A stretch of 20,453 nucleotides of DNA, from assembly GCA_021157505.1 (NCBI GenBank), contig JAGGWI010000016.1, forward strand, positions 1-20,453. The letters are read 5' to 3'. The DNA is from Desulfuromusa sp. GTDB lineage: Bacteria > Desulfobacterota > Desulfuromonadia > Desulfuromonadales > Geopsychrobacteraceae. A program made the position numbers and the translations under genes. Positions 1-8,334 of this stretch are shown one piece after another; within the stretch, counting starts at the first letter, position 1, and every line of letters begins with the position of its first letter. A model generated the notes under the pieces. That model was not told the DNA's origin. It saw nothing but the letters and a program-made list of their open reading frames with translations, and made no database searches.

Positions 1-1452
1 GTACTCTCCTATGTGACCCATCCCCAATCAAAATCACATGGTCTGGATGCCCTGGCGGTTGAACATTTGCACCAGCAGATGATCCCTTATACAGAGATGA
101 CCGGTCGGGGTAAAAAACAGATTTGTTTCAGCGAAGTTGAGGTGGAGAAGGCGGTTCGTTATGCCGCTGAGGATGCCGATATCACTTGGCGTCTGGCTGA
201 AAAACTATTACCTCAGTTAGCTGCCGGAGATATGGAAAAACTGTTTCGTGAAGTAGAAATGCCGCTGGTCGATGTGCTGACCCGGATGGAATGGCGAGGC
301 ATTCGTATTGATGCGGCCTTCCTGGGAAAACTTTCCGGGGAGTTGGGCGAAAAACTGGAGATTTTGGAAGGTAAAATCCATGGCCTGGCCGGTGGTTCAT
401 TCAATATCAATTCCCCTAAACAACTGGGGGAGGTGCTGTTTGAAAAGCTTGGTTTAGCCAAAGGGAAGAAGACCAAAACGGGCTGGTCAACCAATGTTGA
501 TGTGTTAACCAATTTGGCTGTTGAGCATGATATCGCTGCTGAAATTCTCAATTACCGCTCTGTCAGTAAGCTGAAAAGCACTTATACCGATGCTTTACCA
601 AAACTGCTTAATCCAGCGACGGGACGCTTGCATACCTCTTTTAATCAAGCGGTGACGGCGACGGGTCGACTCTCTTCCAGCGACCCGAATCTGCAGAATA
701 TCCCGATCCGAACCGCAGAAGGGCGACGCATCCGCGAAGCCTTTATTCCCGAAGATGGGTGGATTCTGTTGTCTGCCGATTATTCGCAGGTTGAATTGCG
801 GGTGATGGCCCATATGGCTGATGTCCCAGCCTTAAAAGAGAGTTTTGTCGCCGGGGAAGATATCCACAAGCGCACTGCCAGTGAAATTTTTAATGTTTTC
901 CCTGAAATGGTCACCGATGAAATGCGCCGTCAGGCAAAAACCATCAATTTTGGTGTCCTCTATGGCATGGGTGCGTTCAGTCTGGCCAAGGATCTGGGGA
1001 TCGGTCGTGCCGAAGCGCAGCAGTTTATCGATCATTATTTTGAGCGCTATCCCGCTATCCTGAAATATCTGGAAGAGAAGAGAGTTGAGGCACGGGAGCA
1101 TCAATATGTGACGACAATTCTTGGACGGCGTTGTGCCATTCCTGAAATTAACAGCAATAATGGTGCGGTGCGTAGCTATGCTGAGCGAAATGCAATCAAT
1201 TACCCGATTCAGGGGAGTGCCGCCGATATTATCAAGGTGGCGATGGTGAATATTGATCGGCGTATTGGTGCTGAACAGCTAAAGGCTCGAATGTTGCTGC
1301 AGGTTCACGATGAACTGGTTTTTGAAGTCCCTGAAGAAGAACTTGAGCAAGTTCGTGAGCTTGTCAGAGTTGAGATGGAAACTGCTGTACCCCTTGATCT
1401 CCCGTTAAAAGTCGATATTGGAACCGGAGAAAACTGGGCTGAAGCCCATTGA
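1..1452 (+). CDS. polA: DNA polymerase I, C-terminal part (5' end outside window)
   Basis: The reading frame is open from base 1 (gta ctc tcc tat gtg...), so this is the 3' two-thirds or less of polA; the GTG at 13 is only an internal codon. About 483 residues are visible. The YAAEDAD stretch near 160-180 is the Exo III motif at the end of the 3'-5' exonuclease-like domain. The A-family polymerase domain follows: TGRLSSSDPNLQNIP (about 661-710), motif A DYSQVELRVMAH (from 778), motif B RRQAKTINFGVLYG (from about 922) and motif C QVHDELVFEV (from 1300), ending GENWAEAH as in E. coli Pol I. The catalytic aspartates of motifs A and C are present. The protein does repair synthesis and Okazaki primer replacement. 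Whether the Exo I/II residues and the 5' nuclease domain exist cannot be seen. It ends in TGA, 31 bases before glgP on the same strand, so the two may be co-transcribed. Confidence 0.97.
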   Translation, partial: VLSYVTHPQSKSHGLDALAVEHLHQQMIPYTEMTGRGKKQICFSEVEVEKAVRYAAEDADITWRLAEKLLPQLAAGDMEKLFREVEMPLVDVLTRMEWRGIRIDAAFLGKLSGELGEKLEILEGKIHGLAGGSFNINSPKQLGEVLFEKLGLAKGKKTKTGWSTNVDVLTNLAVEHDIAAEILNYRSVSKLKSTYTDALPKLLNPATGRLHTSFNQAVTATGRLSSSDPNLQNIPIRTAEGRRIREAFIPEDGWILLSADYSQVELRVMAHMADVPALKESFVAGEDIHKRTASEIFNVFPEMVTDEMRRQAKTINFGVLYGMGAFSLAKDLGIGRAEAQQFIDHYFERYPAILKYLEEKRVEAREHQYVTTILGRRCAIPEINSNNGAVRSYAERNAINYPIQGSAADIIKVAMVNIDRRIGAEQLKARMLLQVHDELVFEVPEEELEQVRELVRVEMETAVPLDLPLKVDIGTGENWAEAH

Positions 1453-1483
1453 TGAAAATTTATCCAGATAGAAGGTATCTCCC

Positions 1484-4015
1484 ATGAATTATACCCGTTT
1501 TAAGAACAGTTCAGCCTGCCCGGTGTTAACGGAACTTCCCCCTTTGGGGGTAGATGCAGCGGCGTTGGAAGCTGATTTTCGCCATTATTATATGAATAGT
1601 CTGGGGCGCGACCGAAGCTGTCGTTTGACCCACTATGCCTATGAGGCTTTATCTCTCGTGGTTCGTGACCGGCTGATGGAGCGCTGGAAAAATACCCGCT
1701 ATGCCTATGAAGAGAGTGGTTGTAAGCGAACCCACTATCTCTCTCTGGAATTTCTGATGGGTCGGGCGCTGGGAAATTCAGTGTTGAACCTTGGTCTTGA
1801 GGATGAACTCACTAAAGCGATGTCAAATGTCTGTCTGGAGATGGAAGAACTGGCCGATATTGAACCCGATGCCGGTTTGGGCAATGGTGGCTTGGGGCGT
1901 CTCGCAGCCTGTTTCCTGGACAGTTGTGCAACCTTGCAGCTACCGGTTCAGGGTTATGGTATCCGCTATGAATATGGGATGTTCCGGCAGCATATTGTCG
2001 ATGGTTATCAGGTTGAGGAGCCAGATCACTGGTTGGGAACGGCGAATAGTTGGGAGATCAAACGGCCCGAATATAGTCAGCGGATCAAGTTTGGTGGTTA
2101 TAGCGAATCTTCTACTGATGTTAACGGGAAAATTAGAATGCGTTGGGTTCATACCCGGGATGTTTTAGCTATTCCCTATGATGTCCCGATTCCCGGTTAT
2201 CGTAATGGTACGGTTAACACTCTACGTTTATGGAAAGCAGCAGCGACGGAGGAGTTTGATCTGGAAGAGTTCAACGGTGGTGATTATACCGGTTCGGTGG
2301 CAAACAAGAATGAAGCGGAAAAAATCACCATGGTTCTCTACCCCAATGACAGTAGCGAGAATGGTAAGGAATTGCGATTGCAGCAGCAGTATTTTCTCGC
2401 TTCGGCCAGTTTGCAGGATGTGCTTAACCGCTGGGTTATAACCGAACAGGCCGATCTGAGCCAATTTGCCGAAAAAAACTGTTTTCAGTTGAACGATACC
2501 CACCCCAGTTGTGCGGTGGCTGAACTGATGCGTCTGCTCATGGATGAACAGGGTTTAGGCTGGGATCATGCCTGGGAGATTACCCAGGCTACCATGGCTT
2601 ATACGAACCATACCCTGCTGCCGGAAGCATTGGAAAAATGGCCGGTACGGATGTTTCAACGGTTACTGCCCCGCTTACTGGAGATTATTTATGAAATCAA
2701 TGCCCGCTTTTTACAGCAGGTTGCCGAGCGTTGGCCCGGAGATATGGAGCGGCAGCGGCGGATGTCATTGATTGAGGAAGGGACAGAGCCACAGGTACGA
2801 ATGGCTTATCTCGCGATTGTCGGCAGCTTTTCTGTGAACGGGGTGGCTGAATTACATTCACAGTTGTTGCAGGAAGGGCTGTTTCGTGATTTTTATGAGC
2901 TTTGGCCCCAGAGATTCAACAATAAAACCAACGGTGTGACCCAGAGGCGTTGGCTTGCATATTCGAATCCGAAATTGAGTGATTTGATCAGTGCTGAAAT
3001 TGGTCGTGACTGGGTCACCGATCTGGGACAGTTGAGTCGTTTGAACCCTCTGGTTGATAATACGACCTTCCGGCAACAATGGCAGCAGGTGAAACAGGAC
3101 AATAAGCAGCGTCTGGCAGATCTGGTCAAGGCTGATTGTGACATTGTTTTTCATCCCGAAGCTTTGTTCGATATCCAGGTGAAACGGATTCACGAGTATA
3201 AACGGCAATTGCTCAATGTTCTGCATATCATCCACCTGTATGATCGGATCAAACGTGGCGATACTGCTGGGTGGACCCCACGTGCTGTTTTATTTGGAGG
3301 TAAGGCGGCGCCTGGATATGCAATCGCCAAGTTGATCATCAAACTGATTAACAATGTTGCTATTGTGGTTAATAACGATCCGGCTGTAGGTGATCTGTTG
3401 AAAGTCGCTTTCTTGCCAAACTACCGGGTTTCAGCGATGGAAGTCATTTGCCCCGGAGCTGATTTATCGGAACAGATTTAGACTGCCGGAAAGGAAGCCT
3501 CCGGAACTGGAAACATGAAATTTATGCTGAACGGGGCGCTGACCATCGGTACTCTGGACGGTGCAAATATTGAAATTCGGGAAGAGGTTGGTGATGAAAA
3601 CTTCTTTCTCTTCGGGTTGACGGCACAAGAAGCTGAAGAACAGCGTAAAAATTATGATCCAGTGGCCGTCATTGCCGCTGATGATGATTTGCTGCGGGTG
3701 ATGCGCCTATTTCAAAGTGGACATTTCAATCAATTTGAACCCGGAATATTTGATCCGATCATTCAGGCAATTAAGAATCCACATGATCCCTGGTTGGTTG
3801 CCGCTGATTTTGGTAGTTATCTTGCGGCTCAGCAACGTGTGGCAGAGGCCTATCAGGATCAACAACGCTGGGTTCGGATGAGCATTCTCAATACGGCTGC
3901 CGGGGGTAAGTTTTCTGCTGATCGTACCATGCAGGAATACAATGAACAGATTTGGCATTTACAACAGGTCCCCGCGCTGCCAATCCGTCAAGATTCCTCG
4001 GAACTTGCAGATTAA
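1484..4015 (+). pseudogene. glgP: Glycogen/maltodextrin phosphorylase interrupted by an in-frame TAG
   Basis: Glycogen phosphorylase (GT35) releases glucose-1-phosphate from alpha-1,4-glucans using pyridoxal phosphate. The start ATG follows GAAGGT at 1471-1476. The frame runs 843 sense codons to TAA, close to the ~815 residues of E. coli GlgP. Family landmarks: THYLSLEFLMGRALGNS, GLGNGGLGRLAACFLDS, QLNDTHP, FDIQVKRIHEYKRQLLN, the GKAAPGY segment and, downstream, EASGTGNMKFMLNGAL, whose Lys is the PLP Schiff-base residue by family knowledge. The frame carries TAG at 3479-3481, where family members read S in SEQISTAGKEASGTGNMK. There is no frame change across it, and the sequence on both sides is fully conserved. 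A single substitution (for example TCG to TAG) explains it. Stopping there gives 665 residues lacking the PLP lysine, so the product would be inactive. It could be a real recent nonsense mutation, suppression or readthrough, or a base-call error. Confidence 0.9.
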
Positions 4016-4176
4016 TATTTTTGCTGCTGCAGTCTCTTTTTCTCGGGACGGAATCGTTGGTTGCCGGGATCGATCTCCCTTATATTGAACTGATGGTTAT
4101 ATTTATTGTTGCTAATGTCAAGATTCTTGTTACGATAATGACTCCTGTTGTTATTTATAAGCCATTTGGGATGTTG

Positions 4177-4938
4177 ATGAAAAAAATTATTTACCCGCTG
4201 CTGTTGCTTTTTTTATTTCCTGGCCTGTTGTTTGCTCAAACTTCATTCCTGGTTATGACAGAGGAACTTCCCCCCTTTAATTTTACCAAAGATGGTGAAA
4301 TAATTGGAATTTCAACTGAAATTGTTCAGGCTGTTTTTCACCGGGTGGGTTACTCAATGGAGCAGGGGAAAATCCAGATGTATCCATGGACACGGGCCTA
4401 TCATGAAGTGCAGCATACTTCCAATACGGCTCTGTTCAGTATGGCACGCACCGTTGAGAGGGAAAATCTTTTCAAGTGGGTTGGCCCAATTGCTGCTGTT
4501 ACCATCGGGGTGATTGCTAAAAAAAAACGTGGGATCCAAATTTCTAAAATCGAAGATTTTAAACAGTATCGGATTGGATCTGTCCGTGATGGTGCCCCGG
4601 AACAGGTTCTGGTCAAGGCTGGTGTAGATATTGAACAGCTCAACCGACTTGCTTTCCCGGAGATGCATATTAAAAAACTGCAGACTGATCGAATTGATCT
4701 GTTTGTATTTAATGTTCAGACGTCGAAATATCTGATGTTGACTCTGGGTATAGATCCTGAAGATTACGAGAATGTATTCTCTTTTAAAAAGGTAGATTTA
4801 TATATTGGTCTGCATAAGGATACCAGTGTGGCTTTAGTCACTGAACTTCAGGTTGCTCTTGATGAGATGAAGCGACCCGGAATTGATGGAATCAGTGAGT
4901 TTGACCGTATAGTGAGAAAGTACCTGACTGAAAAATAA
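4177..4938 (+). CDS. Periplasmic solute-binding protein, family 3 (SBP_bac_3-like)
   Basis: A protein of 253 residues with a classic Sec signal peptide (MKKIIYPLLLLFLFPGLLFA, cleavage about residue 20). The mature part looks like a family 3 extracellular solute-binding protein: MTEELPPFNF..GEIIGISTEIVQAVF at the N-terminus, then YPWTRAYHEV, SMARTVERENLFKWVGPI and IEDFKQYRIGSVRDGAPEQVL. Such proteins bind amino acids or other small polar ligands in the periplasm. The frame is open back to 3952, but the upstream codons overlap the glgP 3' end and carry no signal peptide; ATG 4177 sits 5 bases after GGGA (4168-4171) and starts exactly at the signal peptide. No permease or ATPase gene lies beside it, so it is either an orphan binding protein or a sensor-type relative. 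The ligand cannot be told. A strong hairpin terminator follows at 4979. Confidence 0.85.
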   Translation: MKKIIYPLLLLFLFPGLLFAQTSFLVMTEELPPFNFTKDGEIIGISTEIVQAVFHRVGYSMEQGKIQMYPWTRAYHEVQHTSNTALFSMARTVERENLFKWVGPIAAVTIGVIAKKKRGIQISKIEDFKQYRIGSVRDGAPEQVLVKAGVDIEQLNRLAFPEMHIKKLQTDRIDLFVFNVQTSKYLMLTLGIDPEDYENVFSFKKVDLYIGLHKDTSVALVTELQVALDEMKRPGIDGISEFDRIVRKYLTEK

Positions 4939-4978
4939 TCAAAAGAGAGAGCTTGGATCAGGATAATAGAGAAAAGAG

Positions 4979-5006
4979 TCCGGGACCAGAAAATGTCCCG
5001 GATTTT
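4979..5006 (+). terminator. Rho-independent terminator after the solute-binding protein gene
   Basis: A perfect 8-bp inverted repeat, TCCGGGAC (4979-4986) and GTCCCGGA (4995-5002), flanks an 8-base loop and is followed by TTTT. It lies 41 bases after the TAA of the upstream + strand gene. On the minus strand it lies 13 bases past the stop of the small gene at 5019; the upstream run of A/G there gives a poorer U-tract, so + strand use is favoured. Confidence 0.8.
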
Positions 5007-5018
5007 AAAAATAACAAC

Positions 5019-5237
5019 TCAAATACCCATGGCGGGGGGGAGTTCAGAGCCACCGTAACAACGTCTGTCAATGCCACTGTAATCCCTTTGTTGAGATGAA
5101 CGAATTGGGTCCTCAGTCACGTTGACCCAATGGTCACTTCGCCGAAATTCCTGGATTTCTCCAATATGGAGCAGAATATTTAGAAATTTTTGTTCGACCA
5201 GGTCTTCTTTGCCATTCCTATAAACTACTGGAATCAT
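5019..5237 (-). CDS. Small conserved protein resembling the GSU3473-type family
   Basis: A 72-residue protein from ATG (5235-5237); an in-frame TTG lies directly upstream. The Shine-Dalgarno AGGAGG (5246-5251) is perfect and 9 bases from the ATG. The sequence MIPVVYRNGKEDLVEQKFLNILLHIGEI, then FRRSDHWVNVTEDPIRSS and YSGIDRR, matches the layout I remember for a small family common in Geobacter and relatives (FRRSDGWVxVGxDPIR...YxGPERR). Its function is unknown to me. It has no signal peptide, membrane segment or metal-binding motif. It lies downstream of lpxC but has its own TATAAT box and a roughly 125-base leader with complementary segments, suggesting independent, possibly RNA-level, control. 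The family assignment is from memory and should be checked by profile search. Confidence 0.72.
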   Translation of the reverse strand: MIPVVYRNGKEDLVEQKFLNILLHIGEIQEFRRSDHWVNVTEDPIRSSQQRDYSGIDRRCYGGSELPPAMGI

Positions 5238-5271
5238 CAACTATGTCCTCCTTTTGATGTCCTCGCCTGAT

Positions 5272-5332
5272 GTAGAAGAAAACAGACCCTCTCCAACGGG
5301 TGTAACCGTACGGTTTGGCCACTTCTACTGGC
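5272..5332 (-). promoter_or_regulatory. Foldable 5' leader (riboswitch-like or cis-regulatory RNA candidate)
   Basis: Read on the minus strand, four complementary pieces are packed into 61 bases. GCCA/TGGC (5332-5329 and 5321-5318) closes a hairpin whose 7-base loop is GTAGAAG (5328-5322). AACCGTACGGTT (5315-5304) is a perfect palindrome. ACCC/GGGT (5301-5298 and 5289-5286) closes the loop GTTGGAGA. CTTCTAC (5278-5272) is the exact complement of the first loop. The last piece can either pseudoknot with the first hairpin or form a 7-bp helix closing a junction around the two middle hairpins. The Shine-Dalgarno lies about 20 bases downstream. It does not match any riboswitch consensus I can recall. 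The pairings are seen directly; function is inferred. Confidence 0.5.
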
Positions 5333-5369
5333 AGCTGGATATACCATGAAAGAGACGAATCAACTACTG

Positions 5370-5398
5370 ATTATAATAGGTTTTGGGGGATTTGAACA
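5370..5398 (-). promoter_or_regulatory. Promoter for the small GSU3473-like gene
   Basis: On the minus strand a consensus TATAAT (5370-5375) is preceded, 17 bases upstream, by a weak -35 (TGTTCA, 5393-5398). Transcription would begin near 5363 and give a leader of about 125 bases that includes the foldable segment at 5272-5332. The poor -35 lowers confidence. Confidence 0.5.
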
Positions 5399-5486
5399 GG
5401 GGGTATCTGTATCTCCTTCTAGCTGTTGCGTGGGATGGCTGTCAATTGCGTCCGGTGGGGGATACTTCTGGCTCGGGCTTGAAGCT

Positions 5487-5507
5487 GGATGGTGGATGGT
5501 GGATTAG
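5487..5507 (+). repeat. Short heptamer tandem repeat downstream of lpxC
   Basis: Two exact GGATGGT units (5487-5500) are followed by a degenerate third, GGATTAG (5501-5507). It lies just past the lpxC stop, in a stretch (5376-5526) where I see no gene. The 7-base period is the same as in the much longer array between yebC and ruvC. Confidence 0.55.
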
Positions 5508-5526
5508 AAAAAATAAGAAACAGTGA

Positions 5527-6456
5527 CTACACTTTCTCCCAGGCTAAGTCGGTCGCAAACGATTTTGTTTCAGCCCGCTGTGCTTCCTGGAGAGCTTGTT
5601 CACTGAATTCAACGTAGGCCCAGTGGCTTGGATTTTCTTCAATCATTCTAACCATCTTTGCATTCAGGTCATGACCGGTTTTAAACGCTTTAATGTGGCC
5701 CAGCAGCGGTGACCCTAGCAGGCTGAAGTCACCAAAGGAATCAAGGATTTTATGGCGGACGAACTCATTTTTAAAACGGAGCCCTTCCGGGTTCATGACC
5801 CCGTCTTTGTCAATAACAACGGCATTTTCAAGAGATCCACCACGGGCCAGTCCCATCGCTTTGAGATGCTCAACTTCGTGGAGAAAACCAAAGGTTCTGG
5901 CAGCAGCGATCTCTTTACAGAAACTTTCGGTCGAGAATTTCAAGCTGTGATGTTGCGTCGCAATAGCCGGGTGGTCAAAAGCGATATCAAATGAAATTCT
6001 AAAAAAGCGTGAAGGAATAATGCGGATCCGTTTCTCCCCTTCAATGATTTCCAAGGGTTTGCGAATGGCAATAAATTTTCGGCTGCGGTTGAGCTTTTTA
6101 ACTTCTGCTCGCTGAATTTCACGGATGAAAGGTGCTGCGCTACCGTCAAGAACTGGAACTTCTGGTCCGTCAATATCGACATGGAGATTATCAATACCAA
6201 AGGCTGCCAGGGCCGCCATAAAATGTTCAATAGTTGATACTGTCACCCCCTGATGACCAATAACTGTGGCCATGCGTGTATCAACAACGCTTTCAGAGCA
6301 AGCCTTGATGTCGACAGTTTGTTCTCCATCGGTACGATGGAAGACAATTCCAGTATTCACAGTCGCCGGGCGCATTCTGAGATTTATCCGTACGCCACTA
6401 TGTAGCCCTATCCCGGAAATTGTCGTTGCTTTTTTTATGGTTCGTTGCAGAATCAT
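5527..6456 (-). CDS. lpxC: UDP-3-O-acyl-N-acetylglucosamine deacetylase
   Basis: LpxC is a cytosolic zinc amidase that removes the acetyl group from UDP-3-O-acyl-GlcNAc, the committed step of lipid A synthesis, so the cell makes an LPS-type outer membrane. The 309 residues match the usual ~305. By family alignment the zinc ligands are His78 in STIEHFMAAL, His235 and Asp239 in RHKILDSFGDF, with Glu77 as general base and His262 in FKTGHDLN as catalytic residue. DGSAAPF (104-110) and ARTFGFLHEVEHLKAMGLARGGSLENAVV (from about 186) are also diagnostic. The start ATG follows a modest GGA about 10 bases upstream. The stop is TAG, showing that amber is an ordinary stop codon here. It stands apart from other lipid A genes; no promoter could be assigned with confidence in 6457-6634. 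Confidence 0.97.
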   Translation of the reverse strand: MILQRTIKKATTISGIGLHSGVRINLRMRPATVNTGIVFHRTDGEQTVDIKACSESVVDTRMATVIGHQGVTVSTIEHFMAALAAFGIDNLHVDIDGPEVPVLDGSAAPFIREIQRAEVKKLNRSRKFIAIRKPLEIIEGEKRIRIIPSRFFRISFDIAFDHPAIATQHHSLKFSTESFCKEIAAARTFGFLHEVEHLKAMGLARGGSLENAVVIDKDGVMNPEGLRFKNEFVRHKILDSFGDFSLLGSPLLGHIKAFKTGHDLNAKMVRMIEENPSHWAYVEFSEQALQEAQRAETKSFATDLAWEKV

Positions 6457-6634
6457 TTATCGGTTTTCCAATCGCGACATGTTCAATGAATTCATCTCAT
6501 TAATGCAAAGTTGATGCCATCCTGATTTTTTTTGAACTGGCCGTAATCCCGTGATCTCTTACCTGTTGATTGATGCAAGATGTTGCAGAAATGCGCAATT
6601 TTGCTTATTTTGTGCCGTAGATAACACAGTTTAT

Positions 6635-8323
6635 TCACATCCGGCCAGAGCGTAAAATTGCTATTGCCAGGCCAAAACCAAGAAACCCCGCTACGGTAAA
6701 GCCCAACAGACCCAGTATCGGAAAACCAAACAGCATCGGACCTTTATCAATTTGCATGATCAAGGAAGATCCGATGATCAAAGCCGCGATAACCATGCTG
6801 AATGAAATTCGGTTAGTCGACTTGTCAAGGTCGTTTACTAACCGTTCAAAGCCGCGATGTTCGAGATCTATCTTGAATTTATTACGATTGATCCGATTTA
6901 TGAATTCTTTGATGTCATTAGGTAAGCTTTTACCGAGTGCGTGGTATGATTGCAGCGTTTGCGCGGTCTCTTTGGCAATGGTACTTGGAGAGTACCGCTC
7001 TTTAATGATCTGTTCAGCAAAAGGTCTGAGCTGCTCGACCATGTTGAAGTCTGGATCCAGTTGTTTCCCCAACCCTTCCATGACAAATAAAGCCCGCGAT
7101 AACAGCATGAGATTTGATGGAAATTTAATCTTATATTCAGTGAGGATTTCGACAAAATCGATGAGCAGTTTGCCAATTTTTAAATCCTGTAGAAGAATAT
7201 CATAGTAATCATCGATAAATTCAGTCAGATCACGCTTCAGGCTTTTCAGGTTTGATTCATCGTGTAATTCTCCAGAATAAAGAAGTTGCATAATAAGTCG
7301 GTCGACATCCTGATGCAGAACGCATAGCAGCAGTTCTGTCAGGTGCAGTTTTAACTCGTCATCGAGACGTCCGGCCATCCCGAAATCAAAAATGCAAATA
7401 ATATTTCCAGGCAGGACATGGATGTTGCCCGGGTGAGGATCCGCGTGAAAGAGGCCATGGATAAAGACCTGTTTCAGGAAGTTATCAGCCCCATTTCTGG
7501 CAATAATTTTTAGATCGAGACCCGCTTCTTTCAATTCTTTATGTTGGGAGATTTTTATCCCGGAAACATATTCCAGAGTCAGGACCGTTTGTCCACTATA
7601 ATCCCAGAAGACTCTGGGGATATGAACGGCTTCATCATCGGCAAAATTAGCCGCAAAACGTTCTGTCGTTCGTCCTTCGCGTGAAAAATCGAGTTCCCGG
7701 TTAATCGTGCGCCGAAATTCTTTGACCAGACCGACCGGATCGTACATATCGCCACCAGGCAAGTGTTTCTCTACCAGGTAGGCCATTCCCATCATGATAT
7801 CTGTATCTGTTTCTATGACCGATTGAATATTGGGTCTGCGGACTTTACAGACGACCTGCTCACCATTTTTCAGGGTGGCACGATGAACTTGAGCAATGCT
7901 TGCAGTTGCCAGGGGGGTGTCTTCGAAAGTTTCGAATATCTCTTCTACTGGATAACCAAGCTCAGAATGAATTTGAGCCATGATCTGATCGGTTGGTACG
8001 GCAGGAATATGATCCTGTAGTATTTGCAATTCTTCCAGAACGTCAGCAGGGACAATGTCCGCGCGGGTCGAGAGAAGCTGTCCCAATTTAATAAAAGTTG
8101 GCCCCAGTTCCTCCAGGGCTAACCTGAATCTGGCAGCCTGAGTTAGACGCTCCAATTCACGGGACGCGGTCCCCAGAGTGACAATCCGCTTCCCCAGTTC
8201 AATATAATAATCAATATTGAGCTGTTCAACAATATGTCCAAACCCATACTTTATAAGGATTCCAAGGACTTGTCGATAACGTTTAAGAGAGCGAATATTG
8301 CGGTTGATTCGATTGAGTGGCAA
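6635..8323 (-). CDS. ubiB: UbiB/AarF/ABC1-family atypical kinase
   Basis: A 562-residue ABC1-type protein kinase-like ATPase linked in bacteria to quinone biosynthesis or lipid handling. Motifs: the KxGQ signature KLGQLLSTRADIVP (79-92), the alanine-rich loop ATASIAQVHRA (139-149), VCKVRRP with the likely nucleotide-binding Lys160, HADPHPGN (293-300) and FDFGM with the metal-binding Asp (312-316). The C-terminus has two hydrophobic helices (about residues 505-525 and 533-556), typical of the membrane-anchored family. Translation starts at TTG (8321-8323), because no ATG lies nearby in frame; AAGAG is about 8 bases upstream. The gene begins 11 bases after the phasin-like gene and is surely co-transcribed with it. 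In an anaerobe the quinone would probably be menaquinone, so the UbiB name describes the family rather than a proven role. Confidence 0.93.
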   Translation of the reverse strand: MPLNRINRNIRSLKRYRQVLGILIKYGFGHIVEQLNIDYYIELGKRIVTLGTASRELERLTQAARFRLALEELGPTFIKLGQLLSTRADIVPADVLEELQILQDHIPAVPTDQIMAQIHSELGYPVEEIFETFEDTPLATASIAQVHRATLKNGEQVVCKVRRPNIQSVIETDTDIMMGMAYLVEKHLPGGDMYDPVGLVKEFRRTINRELDFSREGRTTERFAANFADDEAVHIPRVFWDYSGQTVLTLEYVSGIKISQHKELKEAGLDLKIIARNGADNFLKQVFIHGLFHADPHPGNIHVLPGNIICIFDFGMAGRLDDELKLHLTELLLCVLHQDVDRLIMQLLYSGELHDESNLKSLKRDLTEFIDDYYDILLQDLKIGKLLIDFVEILTEYKIKFPSNLMLLSRALFVMEGLGKQLDPDFNMVEQLRPFAEQIIKERYSPSTIAKETAQTLQSYHALGKSLPNDIKEFINRINRNKFKIDLEHRGFERLVNDLDKSTNRISFSMVIAALIIGSSLIMQIDKGPMLFGFPILGLLGFTVAGFLGFGLAIAILRSGRM

Positions 8324-8334
8324 CAGATAGCTCT

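Noticed and set aside
3479..3481. TAG as a pyrrolysine codon in glgP
   Set aside because: The residue is a conserved serine in the family, four other genes here use TAG as their stop, and no pyl gene is visible. A nonsense mutation or sequence error is simpler.
3515..4015. A separate 166-residue gene starting at ATG 3515
   Set aside because: The ATG is the internal Met of the GTGNMKF signature and the segment is just the C-terminal part of glgP in the same frame; no ribosome-binding site precedes it.
3952..4176. Longer N-terminus for the solute-binding protein
   Set aside because: These codons overlap the glgP end in another frame and would bury the signal peptide; ATG 4177 begins at the signal peptide and has GGGA upstream.
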